From contig JAOZIG010000314.1 in the NCBI GenBank assembly GCA_026014515.1, positions 1 to 40,569 of the forward strand: DNA of 40,569 nucleotides. The letters run 5' to 3'. Below the pieces are notes generated by a model, which saw only the letters and a list, made by a program, of their open reading frames with translations, was not told the DNA's origin and ran no database searches. The position numbers were made by a program, and so were the translations under genes. Numbering within the stretch: the first letter of the stretch is position 1; each line of letters opens with the position of its first letter. The DNA is from Candidatus Bathyarchaeota archaeon (GTDB lineage Archaea; Thermoproteota; Bathyarchaeia; TCS64). Of the stretch, positions 31,595 to 40,519 are shown one piece after another.

Positions 31595-32746
31595 ATGGAT
31601 GACGAGCAACGTAGAACAATACTCAGAGTACTCTACGCCACCATATTCTTCACATCAACAGGTCTCGGCACATGCACATTCCTGTTACCAGTCTACGCCG
31701 AAACCATAGGAGCCACCTACACCCAGCTTGGACTCATAGGCGCCGTAGGTAACCTCGTCTACACAATAATCACCCTAGTTGCAGGCGGATCACTGGATCG
31801 ATTCGAGAAGATCAAACTCTACATGGGATTCACAGCCCTAGGAGCCATAGTCATGATACTATTCTCATACGCCGACACCATACCCCAGATAATCATAGTA
31901 CGCGGCCTCCTAGGAGCCGCAGCAGCAAGCTTCTGGGTAGGAGCAAGCACCCTCACAGGCGAGATAAGCCCCAGAAAGGAGCTAACACGTTCCCTAGGAC
32001 GATACAATATGGCGTGGATACTAGGGTTTACAGTTGGTCCATACCTAGGTGGATTGATCTCCAACAGATACGGATACGATGTGTTCTTCATAGCCTCAGC
32101 TGGTGTGATCGCGGTAAGCCTTGGTTTAATTCTCTCAAGCATCAGAGGAACCATCGAACTTAAGCAAGAAACAAGACAGGAAACTAGGAATCTTGGGGAT
32201 TTACGCCCATTGTTGATGAGCTACCTTACCCTAGTGCCTTTCACCATGGTTCTCGGCATCTACATGGCGATTATCCCGGGTCACATGAAGACCGTGGGAT
32301 TATCAGCATCACTCATAGGGTTGCTCATAACGATAACAAACGGTGTACGTGGATGCGTCTTCTTCAACGTGGAAAAACTCGTAAAATGGGGAACATGGCG
32401 AAGCCTCCTCGTAGCATCAACGCTCTTAGCGGCAGCAATGTACTTCGTCAGAAACGCGGAAACAGGCCTAGAGTTCGCCATACCATTGATCCTATACGGT
32501 CTCGGCTCAGGGATAATGACCCCAGTAACACTGGACTTCATCAGCAAACGAACACCAGACAAACTCAGAGGAACAGCCATGGGTGTCCATGAAGGAATAT
32601 ACGGCGTTGGAATGTGTCTAGGACCCCTTGTGGGGGGGGCAATCGCTGATTATTATGGGGCGGCGACATTGTACTCGTTGCTTGTCTTGGTCTCGTTGCT
32701 GATACTGCCTTTTGGGTACGTTATGACGAGGGAGCCTAACCCTTAA
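31595..32746 (+). CDS. MFS transporter
   Basis: 383-residue major facilitator carrier with 12 predicted spans. The loop 2-3 signature appears as GGSLDRFEKIKLYMGF, and the matching loop in the second half is FISKRTPDKLRGTAMGVHEGIYGVGMCLGPLVGGAIADYYGA. Substrate unknown; it resembles drug or sugar efflux families. It contains a run of eight G at 32632-32639 inside the conserved GPLVGGA segment, and the frame is intact on both sides. The coding strand changes abruptly at about 32600 from A/C-rich to G/T-rich. Confidence 0.85.
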   Translation: MDDEQRRTILRVLYATIFFTSTGLGTCTFLLPVYAETIGATYTQLGLIGAVGNLVYTIITLVAGGSLDRFEKIKLYMGFTALGAIVMILFSYADTIPQIIIVRGLLGAAAASFWVGASTLTGEISPRKELTRSLGRYNMAWILGFTVGPYLGGLISNRYGYDVFFIASAGVIAVSLGLILSSIRGTIELKQETRQETRNLGDLRPLLMSYLTLVPFTMVLGIYMAIIPGHMKTVGLSASLIGLLITITNGVRGCVFFNVEKLVKWGTWRSLLVASTLLAAAMYFVRNAETGLEFAIPLILYGLGSGIMTPVTLDFISKRTPDKLRGTAMGVHEGIYGVGMCLGPLVGGAIADYYGAATLYSLLVLVSLLILPFGYVMTREPNP

Positions 32747-32770
32747 ACCGGGTACAGTGTTACCCTTGGT

Positions 32771-33463
32771 GTGTCGAGGCGTAGACGAACAAGAGGCTAC
32801 CCTGTAGCCGTTCTCATCGGGTTAGAGAATGGAGAGGCTATTCTCTGGAACATCTACAGCCGATCAATAAAACCAGACACAACCATCAAGCGAGAAAACA
32901 ATCAGTACAACTATTATGAGGCAATAATAGACAGGTTACGACCCAATGTCAAGCAGGGTGTTAAAACGGTTCTCGTTGTTTCACCTGATGTGAAAAACTA
33001 TGATGGGTTCTACAAGCATATAGAGAAACATCAACGATGGCTCATAGCAGGATACGAGCTCAACAGAGTGACAATAGAATACGTAGAGGGATCAGTCACA
33101 GACATCGACGCAGTTGTTGAACTCATAAACGAGTCAGGTCTCCAACGCACAATACAAAATGCCTCCCGGGAAGACATCAAACGAGTCATGAGTGTTCTTG
33201 AAAGACGCCTTGGGACACCTGAAGGCATTGATACCCTCAAGTTTACCCTCACCGAGGTAGAGGACGAGGTCTACGGGGATCATGGATCAGCTGAGTATAT
33301 TCTAATGACCACTGATTTCCAGTACAATCATCGACGGAGAACACAGAGACTCCTTCAGATAGCCCAGAATAAGGGAGTAAAATCCATGCTTGTGGAAGCC
33401 GAGACCAGTATGGGATCACGATTAACCCAGTTTGGTGGTCTCATCTGTATGACCCGAGTATAG
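32771..33463 (+). CDS. Small Pelota/eRF1-superfamily protein (domains 2 and 3 only)
   Basis: 230-residue protein related to translation release/rescue factors. The N-terminal half (VAVLIGLENGEAILWNIYSRSIKPDT, then VKTVLVVSPDVKNYDGFYKHI) has the RNase H-like form of eRF1/Pelota domain 2. The end is a clear domain 3: AEYILMTTDFQYNHRRRTQRLLQIAQNKGVKSMLV, then SMGSRLTQFGGLICMTR. The Sm-like N-terminal domain of Pelota and the GGQ loop of eRF1 are both absent. This architecture is that of divergent archaeal/Vms1-like eRF1 relatives. It may act in ribosome rescue or peptidyl-tRNA release, but that is inference. Start is the GTG at 32771. Confidence 0.72.
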   Translation: MSRRRRTRGYPVAVLIGLENGEAILWNIYSRSIKPDTTIKRENNQYNYYEAIIDRLRPNVKQGVKTVLVVSPDVKNYDGFYKHIEKHQRWLIAGYELNRVTIEYVEGSVTDIDAVVELINESGLQRTIQNASREDIKRVMSVLERRLGTPEGIDTLKFTLTEVEDEVYGDHGSAEYILMTTDFQYNHRRRTQRLLQIAQNKGVKSMLVEAETSMGSRLTQFGGLICMTRV

Positions 33464-33837
33464 ATGTCAACCAGTTGATGAGAATAACTCGGGTTAAAAC
33501 CTCTGTAGATGAGAAAAACAAGAGGAAATTGTCTCGTCAAGAAATTTTTACATGTGTATTTTTGTCTGGAATTTGTTGTTGTTGAGTTTGAATTGAAGTA
33601 GAAGCCGCGTTCTCATGGGATTAAACCGGAAAACCGGTTTTTATGTGGGTTATCTTGACAGTGATTTATCATCAACCAGTGAGAAAAACACTTGCGATAG
33701 ATCTGCAACATGAGAGTATTCCTCTATTATAATAATTAATGAAACAAGTTATTTCTATAATAATAGAGTAACAACAAAAAACAGCGGCGGCTGGAAGAAA
33801 AAATTATTCTCAAAAAATGAGAACGCTTTACTGTAGC
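33464..33837. other. 374-base gene-free gap between convergent genes with two stem-loops
   Basis: No credible coding frame. It separates the Pelota-like gene (+) from the VWA gene (-), so it should hold the 3' ends of both. AAACCGG-AAAA-CCGGTTT at 33623-33640 is a perfect seven-pair hairpin followed by T residues. CTCTATTATAATA (33722-33734) and TATAATAATAGAG (33756-33768) pair at 12 of 13 positions around a 21-base loop and may act as a two-way terminator. A TGATGA with a later AGATGAG near 33476-33520 was considered as a C/D RNA and not accepted. Confidence 0.5.
33623..33640 (+). terminator. Hairpin AAACCGG-AAAA-CCGGTTT with T tail
   Basis: Seven perfect base pairs, loop AAAA, followed by TT after the paired T residues. 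It lies 160 bases beyond the Pelota-like stop, so it could terminate that transcript. Archaeal terminators usually depend on the T tract more than the stem, so the assignment is tentative. Confidence 0.35.
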
Positions 33838-35214
33838 CTAACCTTCACTGATAAACTCGTTGGCCTGCTCCAAGAAATCACTTGGACGATACGTGTTAGC
33901 CATAAAGATACCAAGCTTCTCCATATCAGCCAAGCTCTGACGAGTATAAGGTCTGAATATAGATTTTCTCGCCAAAGGAGAGACACATGCACAGACCCTG
34001 ACCCCTTGGTCGATCATCTTCTGAAGAATCTCATAGTTCTCAGTGTTCTGTGGGGTATTCTCACCGGGCTGGGTCAACACAAAGTCGCTGAATATGAACA
34101 CCATCCTATCGCTGCGGTCATTGATGCTGGTGATCTCATCATACGCCCATTTGAGGCTCTTACCGGGCACGGTTCCACCCCAAGTCATGCTGGTGAAGCC
34201 TTGACAGTATCTTTTCTCCATCTCGGTGGTGGTACAGAACATCATGTTAATGAGGTCCTCAGCGATGGGCATCATGTCAACCTCCTCGTAAAAGTCCTTG
34301 ACCACGTGACTGTTGGACTCGTAGAGAGTCAATGCATATTTCTCGCGTCTCAGACCCCATATGAGAGGCACCATACTCATCACGCTATATGTGATGCTGT
34401 TCAATCCCTCAAGGTCGTAGAACATGGTGTTACTGATATCCAAGATGAAAACGATGTGACGTTTCTGCTTCTGACGCTGCCTCATCAAGAAATCATCCCA
34501 CCTGATATCATCGATGCTTCTACCGAGGTCCAGAATATTATCGAGGCTACGCTCCTCATCAATCAGATCCGTGTCCTCACCGGGCTGGAAAGGCATGAGG
34601 TTCCTGCTCTTATTCCAGTCCTCTTTCCGCTCAAACTCTCGTCCAAGCTTCAAGAGCTTCTCCTTGAGTAACTCCTGCAGTACCTTGCGGGCTTCCTGTT
34701 TCTTGATTCCCTTGAGATACCTGATCCCGGTCTTGATGATCTCGTCCTCACCGGGGCCAACACCGATATCAGGCTTGTTCATATAGTTCTCGAACTTGAA
34801 ATCGCTATCCTGTGCAGCCATACCAAGCTCGTTCTCCAAGCCTTTCCCGTATGGTGAGACTGTTACCTGTTCCTCGCTGGCTTTCTGTAATAGGCTGATG
34901 AAATCGTCTCCATCTAGTCCTGGATCTGGTAACGGCTCGTCGGGGTCTAGGTTTGTGAGTATCTCGGCTGCTATTTTCTCGGCTGTTGGTTGGCTTTCAA
35001 CATGGCTTGTGATTATTGCTGCGTTGATTAAATCGTGAAATGTTAGATGTCCTTGCCGTAGATAGGGCGGTAATAGTAGTTTTCCCATGTTGATGCCCTG
35101 TCTTGGGCTGGGCTTTACCTCACATTCTCGGCTACGGCGCATTCTTTGAATAAATTCGGGTATAAACCAGTGTGCGTATCGGAACGGGTAAGTCATATAC
35201 CGGTTTTCCGACAC
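33838..35214 (-). CDS. VWA-domain protein, partner of MoxR ATPase
   Basis: 458-residue protein with a C-terminal von Willebrand factor A domain. The MIDAS start is FILDISNTMFYDL (D-x-S-x-T, a variant of D-x-S-x-S), and MVFIFSDFVLTQPGE contains the later metal-site Asp. The N-terminal 240 residues are charged and helical (ILTNLDPDEPLPD, EARKVLQELLKEKLLKL). The gene begins directly after the MoxR stop (GTG at 35214), a tight two-gene unit like MoxR-VWA and RavA-ViaA chaperone pairs that mature or remodel protein complexes. An ATG at 35196 is another start option. The client is not evident from neighbours, though the por operon lies just beyond. Confidence 0.83.
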   Translation of the reverse strand: MSENRYMTYPFRYAHWFIPEFIQRMRRSRECEVKPSPRQGINMGKLLLPPYLRQGHLTFHDLINAAIITSHVESQPTAEKIAAEILTNLDPDEPLPDPGLDGDDFISLLQKASEEQVTVSPYGKGLENELGMAAQDSDFKFENYMNKPDIGVGPGEDEIIKTGIRYLKGIKKQEARKVLQELLKEKLLKLGREFERKEDWNKSRNLMPFQPGEDTDLIDEERSLDNILDLGRSIDDIRWDDFLMRQRQKQKRHIVFILDISNTMFYDLEGLNSITYSVMSMVPLIWGLRREKYALTLYESNSHVVKDFYEEVDMMPIAEDLINMMFCTTTEMEKRYCQGFTSMTWGGTVPGKSLKWAYDEITSINDRSDRMVFIFSDFVLTQPGENTPQNTENYEILQKMIDQGVRVCACVSPLARKSIFRPYTRQSLADMEKLGIFMANTYRPSDFLEQANEFISEG

Positions 35215-36114
35215 CTACGCCAGCCTCTGCTCAACAATCTCCTCAACGATCATGTTAACGGTTTTACCCTCGTCCTTAACACGCATCTCCTTACTCAGCA
35301 CAGCTGGAGCAAAGAACCTGATAGCAGCATCCTCACCATCAAAACGCTCGATATACTTGTTCACAAGCTTAGTGAGGAAGATACCTGAACGTGGTGATGC
35401 TGGAATTTCCAGTGTCGCTAGGTGACGGGTCTCGTTAACAATGTCATATATCTTGTCTAAGGCGCTCTCTGGTAGACTGAAGGCTGGAGTGTTTTCCCTG
35501 ATTATATCCATCTCGGTCTCCTTATCTGGATAGCTTAACCTGATCCAGCTGCCCATACGGTCAACAAGAACCTTACTTAGCCTGTAGGTTCCCGCTGTCT
35601 CGATTGGGTTCTGAGTAGCGACAAACGCAAAATCCTCATGGCTCTTAACCATACCAATGGGGAACAAGTGATAGTGCCTCTCCTCCAGTGGAGCAATCAG
35701 GCTGTTCTGGCAGAACTCTGTTGCACGGTTAAGCTCCTGAGCAACAAACAGTCCCCCTTCTACCATGGCTCTGATGAGTGGACCGGGCTCGAAGCTGCTG
35801 ATGTTACGACCATTTCTTACAACCAAGGCGGGGTCAAAGCTACCGATGAGCCTGCTTGGTGTTACGTTCTCGTCAAAGAATACCTCGTGGAAGCTTCTTC
35901 CAGTGTCTTCCGCGACCTTACGTGCTAGTAGGCTTTTACCTACGCCTGGTGGCCCTACGAGGCATGGGGTGATGCCTGTGTCTAGGCTGTCTCTGAGTAG
36001 GTCGTATGCTTTCTGGTATTGTCCTTTGAGTACTACTTGGTGTTCGATCTTGATGTTTTCAACGATGCTCTTTTCCAGCATCTTGCGGAACCCCAGTTCC
36101 CGTTCAGCCATCAT
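35215..36114 (-). CDS. MoxR-family AAA+ ATPase with altered Walker B
   Basis: 299-residue AAA+ ATPase of the MoxR group. Walker A is G54-PPGVGK-S61. The MoxR hallmark AGRP/GSFDP region appears as LIGSFDPALV, sensor 1 is FVATQNPIE, and RLSKVLVDR follows. The Walker B region reads GGLFVAQELNRA where MoxR proteins normally have ADEINRA, so the Mg-binding aspartate is replaced by glutamine while the catalytic glutamate remains. The first codon may be the ATG at 36114 or the next one at 36111. It is directly followed by the VWA gene, implying a chaperone-like pair. Confidence 0.85.
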   Translation of the reverse strand: MMAERELGFRKMLEKSIVENIKIEHQVVLKGQYQKAYDLLRDSLDTGITPCLVGPPGVGKSLLARKVAEDTGRSFHEVFFDENVTPSRLIGSFDPALVVRNGRNISSFEPGPLIRAMVEGGLFVAQELNRATEFCQNSLIAPLEERHYHLFPIGMVKSHEDFAFVATQNPIETAGTYRLSKVLVDRMGSWIRLSYPDKETEMDIIRENTPAFSLPESALDKIYDIVNETRHLATLEIPASPRSGIFLTKLVNKYIERFDGEDAAIRFFAPAVLSKEMRVKDEGKTVNMIVEEIVEQRLA

Positions 36115-36324
36115 AATTAATTCCAGTGCTTTACCGCATTGTACGATTTAAGCATTAGTTAACGCTACGCCGGTTTATCTCACTTATAAGCGACAAAATT
36201 ATAGTACTTACGATGCTACAGGGGCTTAGAATGCTTTAAATGCGTGTATTGAACGTTTTCAGTGAAATCGTTATTCTTAATAACCGTAAGGGAGTAGTGT
36301 AACGATTCACAAAGAGGGAAAACT
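36115..36324 (+). promoter_or_regulatory. Promoter region of the por operon with an inverted repeat
   Basis: This 210-base gap separates the divergent MoxR-VWA and por units. A TATA-like GCTTTAAATG at about 36231-36241 is the best candidate for por, with transcription from about 36262. The inverted repeat GTTATT-CTT-AATAAC at 36270-36284 would then lie in the leader or overlap the initiation site and could be an operator. AGAGGG before the TTG at 36325 is the RBS. Confidence 0.45.
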
Positions 36325-37149
36325 TTGATCGAAATAAGGTTTCACGGCAGGGGCGGTCAAGGAGCAGTAACTGCTTCCAGGATCATCGCCATTGCCGCTT
36401 ACGAGGAAGGACAGTATTCCCAGGCTATCCCCATGTACGGTACAGAGCGTCGTGGTGCGCCACTTACTGCCTTCGTCAGACTCGATAACCAGCGCGTCAG
36501 GGAAAGGGAGCTAGTCCACAACCCAGACATTAGCGTAGTTCTCGACCCCCTTATCGCAAAACAGCAGGCTGTAGTTGACAACCTCAAAGCAGGCGGACTG
36601 GTTCTACTGAACACAACAGATGAACCAGAGGACGTCCAGCTAGGCGGAGACTTCAAAGTCGCCACCGTTGACGCTACAACAATCGCACTAGAGACACTAG
36701 GCAGACCAATCACGAACACAGCCATCCTAGGCGCATTCGCGAAGGTCACTGGTCTAATCAAAGTCGAGTCCATTGAGAAGGCACTAAAGAAGAACTTCCC
36801 AGGCAGACTCGGCGAGATGAACATCGCGGCTGTAAAGAGAAGCTACGAGGAGGTCAAGGGACCTGTTCAGGCCACAGTCAAGGAAGCACCTGCAGTAAAA
36901 GCAGACATCCATGTTGGTGGTTATGGTGTTCTTAAGGACGTCTCCAGCTGGCGTGTATTCACACCCGAGATTGACGTAGACAAGTGCATCGGATGCAAGA
37001 GTTGTTGGATCTTCTGTCCCGAGACCGCTATAGAGTGGGATGAGGAGACAAAGAAGCCATCCATCAGATACAATGCCTGTAAGGGCTGCGGTGTCTGTGC
37101 CAACGAGTGCCCAGTCAACGCAATCGAGATGGTGAGAGTGGAGGCATAA
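36325..37149 (+). CDS. porG: Pyruvate-type 2-oxoacid:ferredoxin oxidoreductase, fused gamma and delta subunits
   Basis: 274-residue fusion. Residues 1-185 form the gamma domain ([15 protein letters not shown], then the [14 protein letters not shown] motif). Residues 195-274 form the delta ferredoxin with two [4Fe-4S] sites: [16 protein letters not shown] and [16 protein letters not shown]. The start is the TTG at 36325, which gives a canonical [14 protein letters not shown]-terminus with AGAGGG upstream. Together with PorA and PorB it forms the enzyme that oxidises pyruvate (or a similar 2-oxoacid) to acetyl-CoA with reduction of ferredoxin. Gamma and delta are separate genes in Thermococcales. 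The product also contains the delta domain, so the porG symbol is partial. Confidence 0.92.
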
Positions 37150-37152
37150 GAA

Positions 37153-38313
37153 ATGTCATATGAAGTAATGGTAGGAAACAAGGCAGCAGCAACAGCGTGC
37201 AAGCTAGCACGTGTTCAGGTTGCCAGCGCATTCCCAATCACACCCCAGACAACCATCACACAGTATCTCAGCGAGATGCATGCAAACGCAGAGTGGGACT
37301 TCGACTTCGTTAACGTTGAAGGAGAGCTAAGCAGCCAAGTAGTGGTTCAGGGTGCAAGCCGTGTAGGTGCAAGAACATTCACCTGTACAAGCGGCCCTGG
37401 ATTGCTCTACATGCATCACCCGATGCAGACCACAGGAAGCTCAAGGCTACCAGTTGTCATGGCAGTAGTCCACAGGGGCTACAAGGGCATGCAGCCCGAC
37501 CACAGCGACCTCATGAGCCAGCAATGGACAGGATGGGGCCACATCTACGTCGAGCACGCACAGGAAGTCCTAGACAGCCTCCTAATGGCATACAAGGTCG
37601 CAGAGGACCCAAGGATTAGAATCCCAATCGCAGTCGGTTACGACGGATACGTTCTAAGCTACACTGCAGAGCCAGTAGAGATTCCAGAGCAGTCATTGGT
37701 CGATGAATGGCTACCACCAAACAAGCCAATGCCAAGCATTCTACCTGATGAGGTTGACCCCGAAACATTCTCACGAGGATGGGGCGGAGGAGACCCACAG
37801 ATGCCATGGAAGATACACCATGAGGCAATCCTCAAGATCGAGGACGTACTCAAGGAGACAATGGACAGCTTCGAGAAGACATTTGGTCGCCGCTATGGTA
37901 ACGGAATGATCGAGCCCTACATGATGGAGGACGCAGATTGCGCCATCATCGCAATGGGTACAATCGCCGGTACAGCAAAGGCAGCAGTCGAGAAGATGCA
38001 GAACGAGGGCAAGAAAGTCGGCCTAATCAAGCTAAGGAGCTACATACCATTCCCAGAGAACGATCTCAAGGAGTGGGCGAAGAAGCTAGACGGAATCGCA
38101 GTTGTCGACAGATCAATCTGTCCAGGCAAGGGTGGTCCAGTCTATGGTAAGCTCAAGAGCGTACTCTACGAGTTGGAAGACAAGCCTAAGATGCTACAGT
38201 TCCACGCAGGACTTGGCGGTAAAGAAGTAAGGACTCACGACTTCGAGATGATCGGAGACAAACTCCTGAAGGCCGTCAAAGGCGAGACAGTTGACCCAGT
38301 AACATGGGTTTAA
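37153..38313 (+). CDS. porA: 2-oxoacid:ferredoxin oxidoreductase alpha subunit (pyruvate type)
   Basis: 386-residue alpha subunit. The N-terminal domain has the substrate-loop AFPITPQTTITQYL and VEGELSSQVVVQGASRVGARTFTCTSGPGL. The C-terminal part includes IAMGTIAGTAKAAV and AVVDRSICPGKGGPVYGK, in the usual order for PorA. It follows the gamma-delta gene after three bases and shares its codon style. Pyruvate is favoured over 2-ketoglutarate or branched-chain acids by overall form, but the substrate is not proven by sequence. Confidence 0.92.
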   Translation: MSYEVMVGNKAAATACKLARVQVASAFPITPQTTITQYLSEMHANAEWDFDFVNVEGELSSQVVVQGASRVGARTFTCTSGPGLLYMHHPMQTTGSSRLPVVMAVVHRGYKGMQPDHSDLMSQQWTGWGHIYVEHAQEVLDSLLMAYKVAEDPRIRIPIAVGYDGYVLSYTAEPVEIPEQSLVDEWLPPNKPMPSILPDEVDPETFSRGWGGGDPQMPWKIHHEAILKIEDVLKETMDSFEKTFGRRYGNGMIEPYMMEDADCAIIAMGTIAGTAKAAVEKMQNEGKKVGLIKLRSYIPFPENDLKEWAKKLDGIAVVDRSICPGKGGPVYGKLKSVLYELEDKPKMLQFHAGLGGKEVRTHDFEMIGDKLLKAVKGETVDPVTWV

Positions 38314-38338
38314 GAGGAGCGGAAAGGAGAAAAACACA

Positions 38339-39232
38339 ATGAGTGAAAGAATCACAAGGGCACAAATCCCAATGAGCGAGATGACCATCACCCCAGGCAG
38401 CGCATGCCAGGGTTGTGGCGCAGCTCTAGCTGCAAGACTCGCCTTCAAGGCACTTGGTCCAAACGTTATCAGACACACAATTCCATGTTGTCCAGACAGC
38501 GTTACCAAGACACCAAGATCAGGCGGAGTCTTTGAGGGCGGAGGCGCTCTACTCACAGGAACTGCACACGGACTAGCAGCCATCGGCAGGTCAGATGTTA
38601 AGGCAGTCGCCTTCTTCGGAGACGGCGGTACCTACGACATCGGCTTCCAGGGTCTATCTGGCGCAGCTGAGAGGAACGAAAACGTCTTTGTCATCACAAA
38701 GGACAACGAGGCCTACATGAACACGGGAAACCAGAGAAGCGGTTCAACTCCAAAATACTCAAGGACATCAACCACTCCGGTTGGTGTTGCGAGCCGGGGT
38801 AAGACCACTCACAAGAAGAACATCCCGTTCATCTTTGCAGCTCACTATGTCCCCTATGTAGCCACCGCAAGCGTTGGTTACCCAGAGGACTTGATCGCCA
38901 AGGTAAACTATGCCAAGGAGATCGAGGGCTTCAAGATGCTGATCATTCAGGCACCTTGTCCAGTCGGATGGAGATTTGATCCAGCAAAAACCATTGACAT
39001 CGCCAGATCAGGCGTCCAGACAGGTGTTTGGCCACTGATGGAGATCGAGTATGGTGAAACGTTCAAGCTGAACTACAAACCAAAGGAGCTCAAGCCAGTC
39101 ACAGAGTACCTGAAGCCACAGGCAAGATTCAGGCACATGACTGATGACGAGGTTAACGAGATCCAAGAGTTCACAACTGGACGCTGGGAGAGCCTCCTCA
39201 AGTCTGACGAGAGCGGTAAGATTATCATTTAA
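38339..39232 (+). CDS. porB: 2-oxoacid:ferredoxin oxidoreductase beta subunit (pyruvate type)
   Basis: 297-residue thiamine diphosphate subunit. The TPP-Mg motif is FFGDGGTYDIGFQGLSGAAERNENVFVITKDNEAYMNTG. The cluster cysteines are in CQGCGAALAAR and further on (PCCPD, APCPVGW). The segment QRSGSTP...TTPVG is typical of pyruvate-type beta subunits. A strong RBS (GGAGCGGAAAGGAG) precedes the ATG. The operon order gamma-delta, alpha, beta is that of many archaea. A run of nine C follows the stop at 39234-39242. Confidence 0.93.
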   Translation: MSERITRAQIPMSEMTITPGSACQGCGAALAARLAFKALGPNVIRHTIPCCPDSVTKTPRSGGVFEGGGALLTGTAHGLAAIGRSDVKAVAFFGDGGTYDIGFQGLSGAAERNENVFVITKDNEAYMNTGNQRSGSTPKYSRTSTTPVGVASRGKTTHKKNIPFIFAAHYVPYVATASVGYPEDLIAKVNYAKEIEGFKMLIIQAPCPVGWRFDPAKTIDIARSGVQTGVWPLMEIEYGETFKLNYKPKELKPVTEYLKPQARFRHMTDDEVNEIQEFTTGRWESLLKSDESGKIII

Positions 39233-39308
39233 TCCCCCCCCCTTTTCTTTACACATTTTTAGACAAGTTTTAAATCAACAAGTTTGCCCCATCAGACGTT
39301 GATATGCC

Positions 39309-40475
39309 ATGGGCCTCCGTAGCGTTTTGAAGAAACCCGGTATTATTTTCGGTGGGTTTCTGGGCTTGGCGACCCTGAGCATCATGAATACCGCGTATAC
39401 CAACGTCTTAGATGATATCAAGAACGAGTTGGTGCTCAACTATACTTGGGCTGGAGCCTTGATGTCCGGGTATTTCGTTGGATATACCCTTGGTCAGATA
39501 CCTTGGGGTATAATCTCTGACCGCTATGGTAGTAGACGAGCCATGACCCTCAGCGTTCTCGGTGTAAGCCTATCGACGCTTCTCTTCGGATACAGCAGTA
39601 ATATCCAGATAGCTGTCGCCTTCAGGTTCCTCTCTGGTCTTCTCGGTGCGGGTATCTTTGTACCAAGCGTGAAACTAGTATCCAGTTGGTTTGACTCAGA
39701 GGAACGGGGAACCGCACTCGGGTTATTGAATATCGGTGGTAGTACAGGTAATATTGCTGCTTCTTGGGCTGTTCCCCTACTGAGTGCTTCAATGAGTTGG
39801 CGAGGTAGCTTGAAGCTAATGGGTGTATTCGGCGTCTGCTCGGCAATGATCTCTTTTTACTTCTTGAAGGATCGTGATGGGGTCTCCGCTAGAAGAATGA
39901 ACCTCAATGACATTCCATACAAGGTGCCTAGTTTCTGGTACATGAGCTTCGTACAGTTCATCAGATTAGGATCATATTACACGTTCATCGCTTGGATGCC
40001 ACTAGTCCTCAAAGAAGAATACGGCTTGAGCATCGTAGCTACCAGCGGAGCCATATCCTTGTTAAATCTAGCTGGTATAGTCTCAAACCCGGTTGGTGGT
40101 ATTGTGGCTGATCGTTTAGGCGAGAAACGTGTATTGATGGCAGGGTTCTTTTCCCTAAGCTTGTTCATTCTACTGTTTACTTTCGGCATCGGAAGCCCGG
40201 TTCTATATGGGTTAGTGTTTCTTTTGGGGTGGTTTATCAACTTCACACGCAGCCCCGCCTTCAGTATCATACCCGGGCTATTCGGAGCCGAGACCGCTGG
40301 CAGCGTATCAGGCATCAACAACACCTTCGCATCCTTTGGCGCCCTCGTACTACCCTTTGTGTTAGGCTATGTGCGTGATGTAACCAATAGTTACACTGTT
40401 GGTTGGTATAGTGTAGCGGGTTTAGCGTTGGTTGCCTCAGTGTTGATGTATTTCGTCGCTGATCCTGATTCTTGA
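39309..40475 (+). CDS. MFS transporter
   Basis: 388-residue major facilitator carrier with 12 spans. Loop 2-3 carries the signature GIISDRYGSRRAMTLS and the second half repeats it as GGIVADRLGEKRVLMAG. The segment GLLGAGIFVPSVKLVSSWFDSEERGTALG resembles the anion:cation symporter/oxalate-formate group, so an organic anion is possible. It lies downstream of the por operon but has its own T-rich gap. The ATG at 39309 is chosen; another ATG at 39304 is out of frame. Confidence 0.85.
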   Translation: MGLRSVLKKPGIIFGGFLGLATLSIMNTAYTNVLDDIKNELVLNYTWAGALMSGYFVGYTLGQIPWGIISDRYGSRRAMTLSVLGVSLSTLLFGYSSNIQIAVAFRFLSGLLGAGIFVPSVKLVSSWFDSEERGTALGLLNIGGSTGNIAASWAVPLLSASMSWRGSLKLMGVFGVCSAMISFYFLKDRDGVSARRMNLNDIPYKVPSFWYMSFVQFIRLGSYYTFIAWMPLVLKEEYGLSIVATSGAISLLNLAGIVSNPVGGIVADRLGEKRVLMAGFFSLSLFILLFTFGIGSPVLYGLVFLLGWFINFTRSPAFSIIPGLFGAETAGSVSGINNTFASFGALVLPFVLGYVRDVTNSYTVGWYSVAGLALVASVLMYFVADPDS

Positions 40476-40519
40476 GAATCCTTAATATTTGTATCTTCAT
40501 TTGGCTACTTGGTGAAAAC

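Noticed and set aside
32632..32639. Run of eight G in an MFS gene as a phase-variable tract
   Set aside because: The frame is intact through a conserved segment on both sides; no evidence for length variation in one sequence. The run of nine C at 39234-39242 is non-coding.
33472..33540. Possible C/D box guide RNA (TGATGA followed later by AGATGAG)
   Set aside because: No CTGA D or D' boxes at the right spacing and no convincing guide segments.
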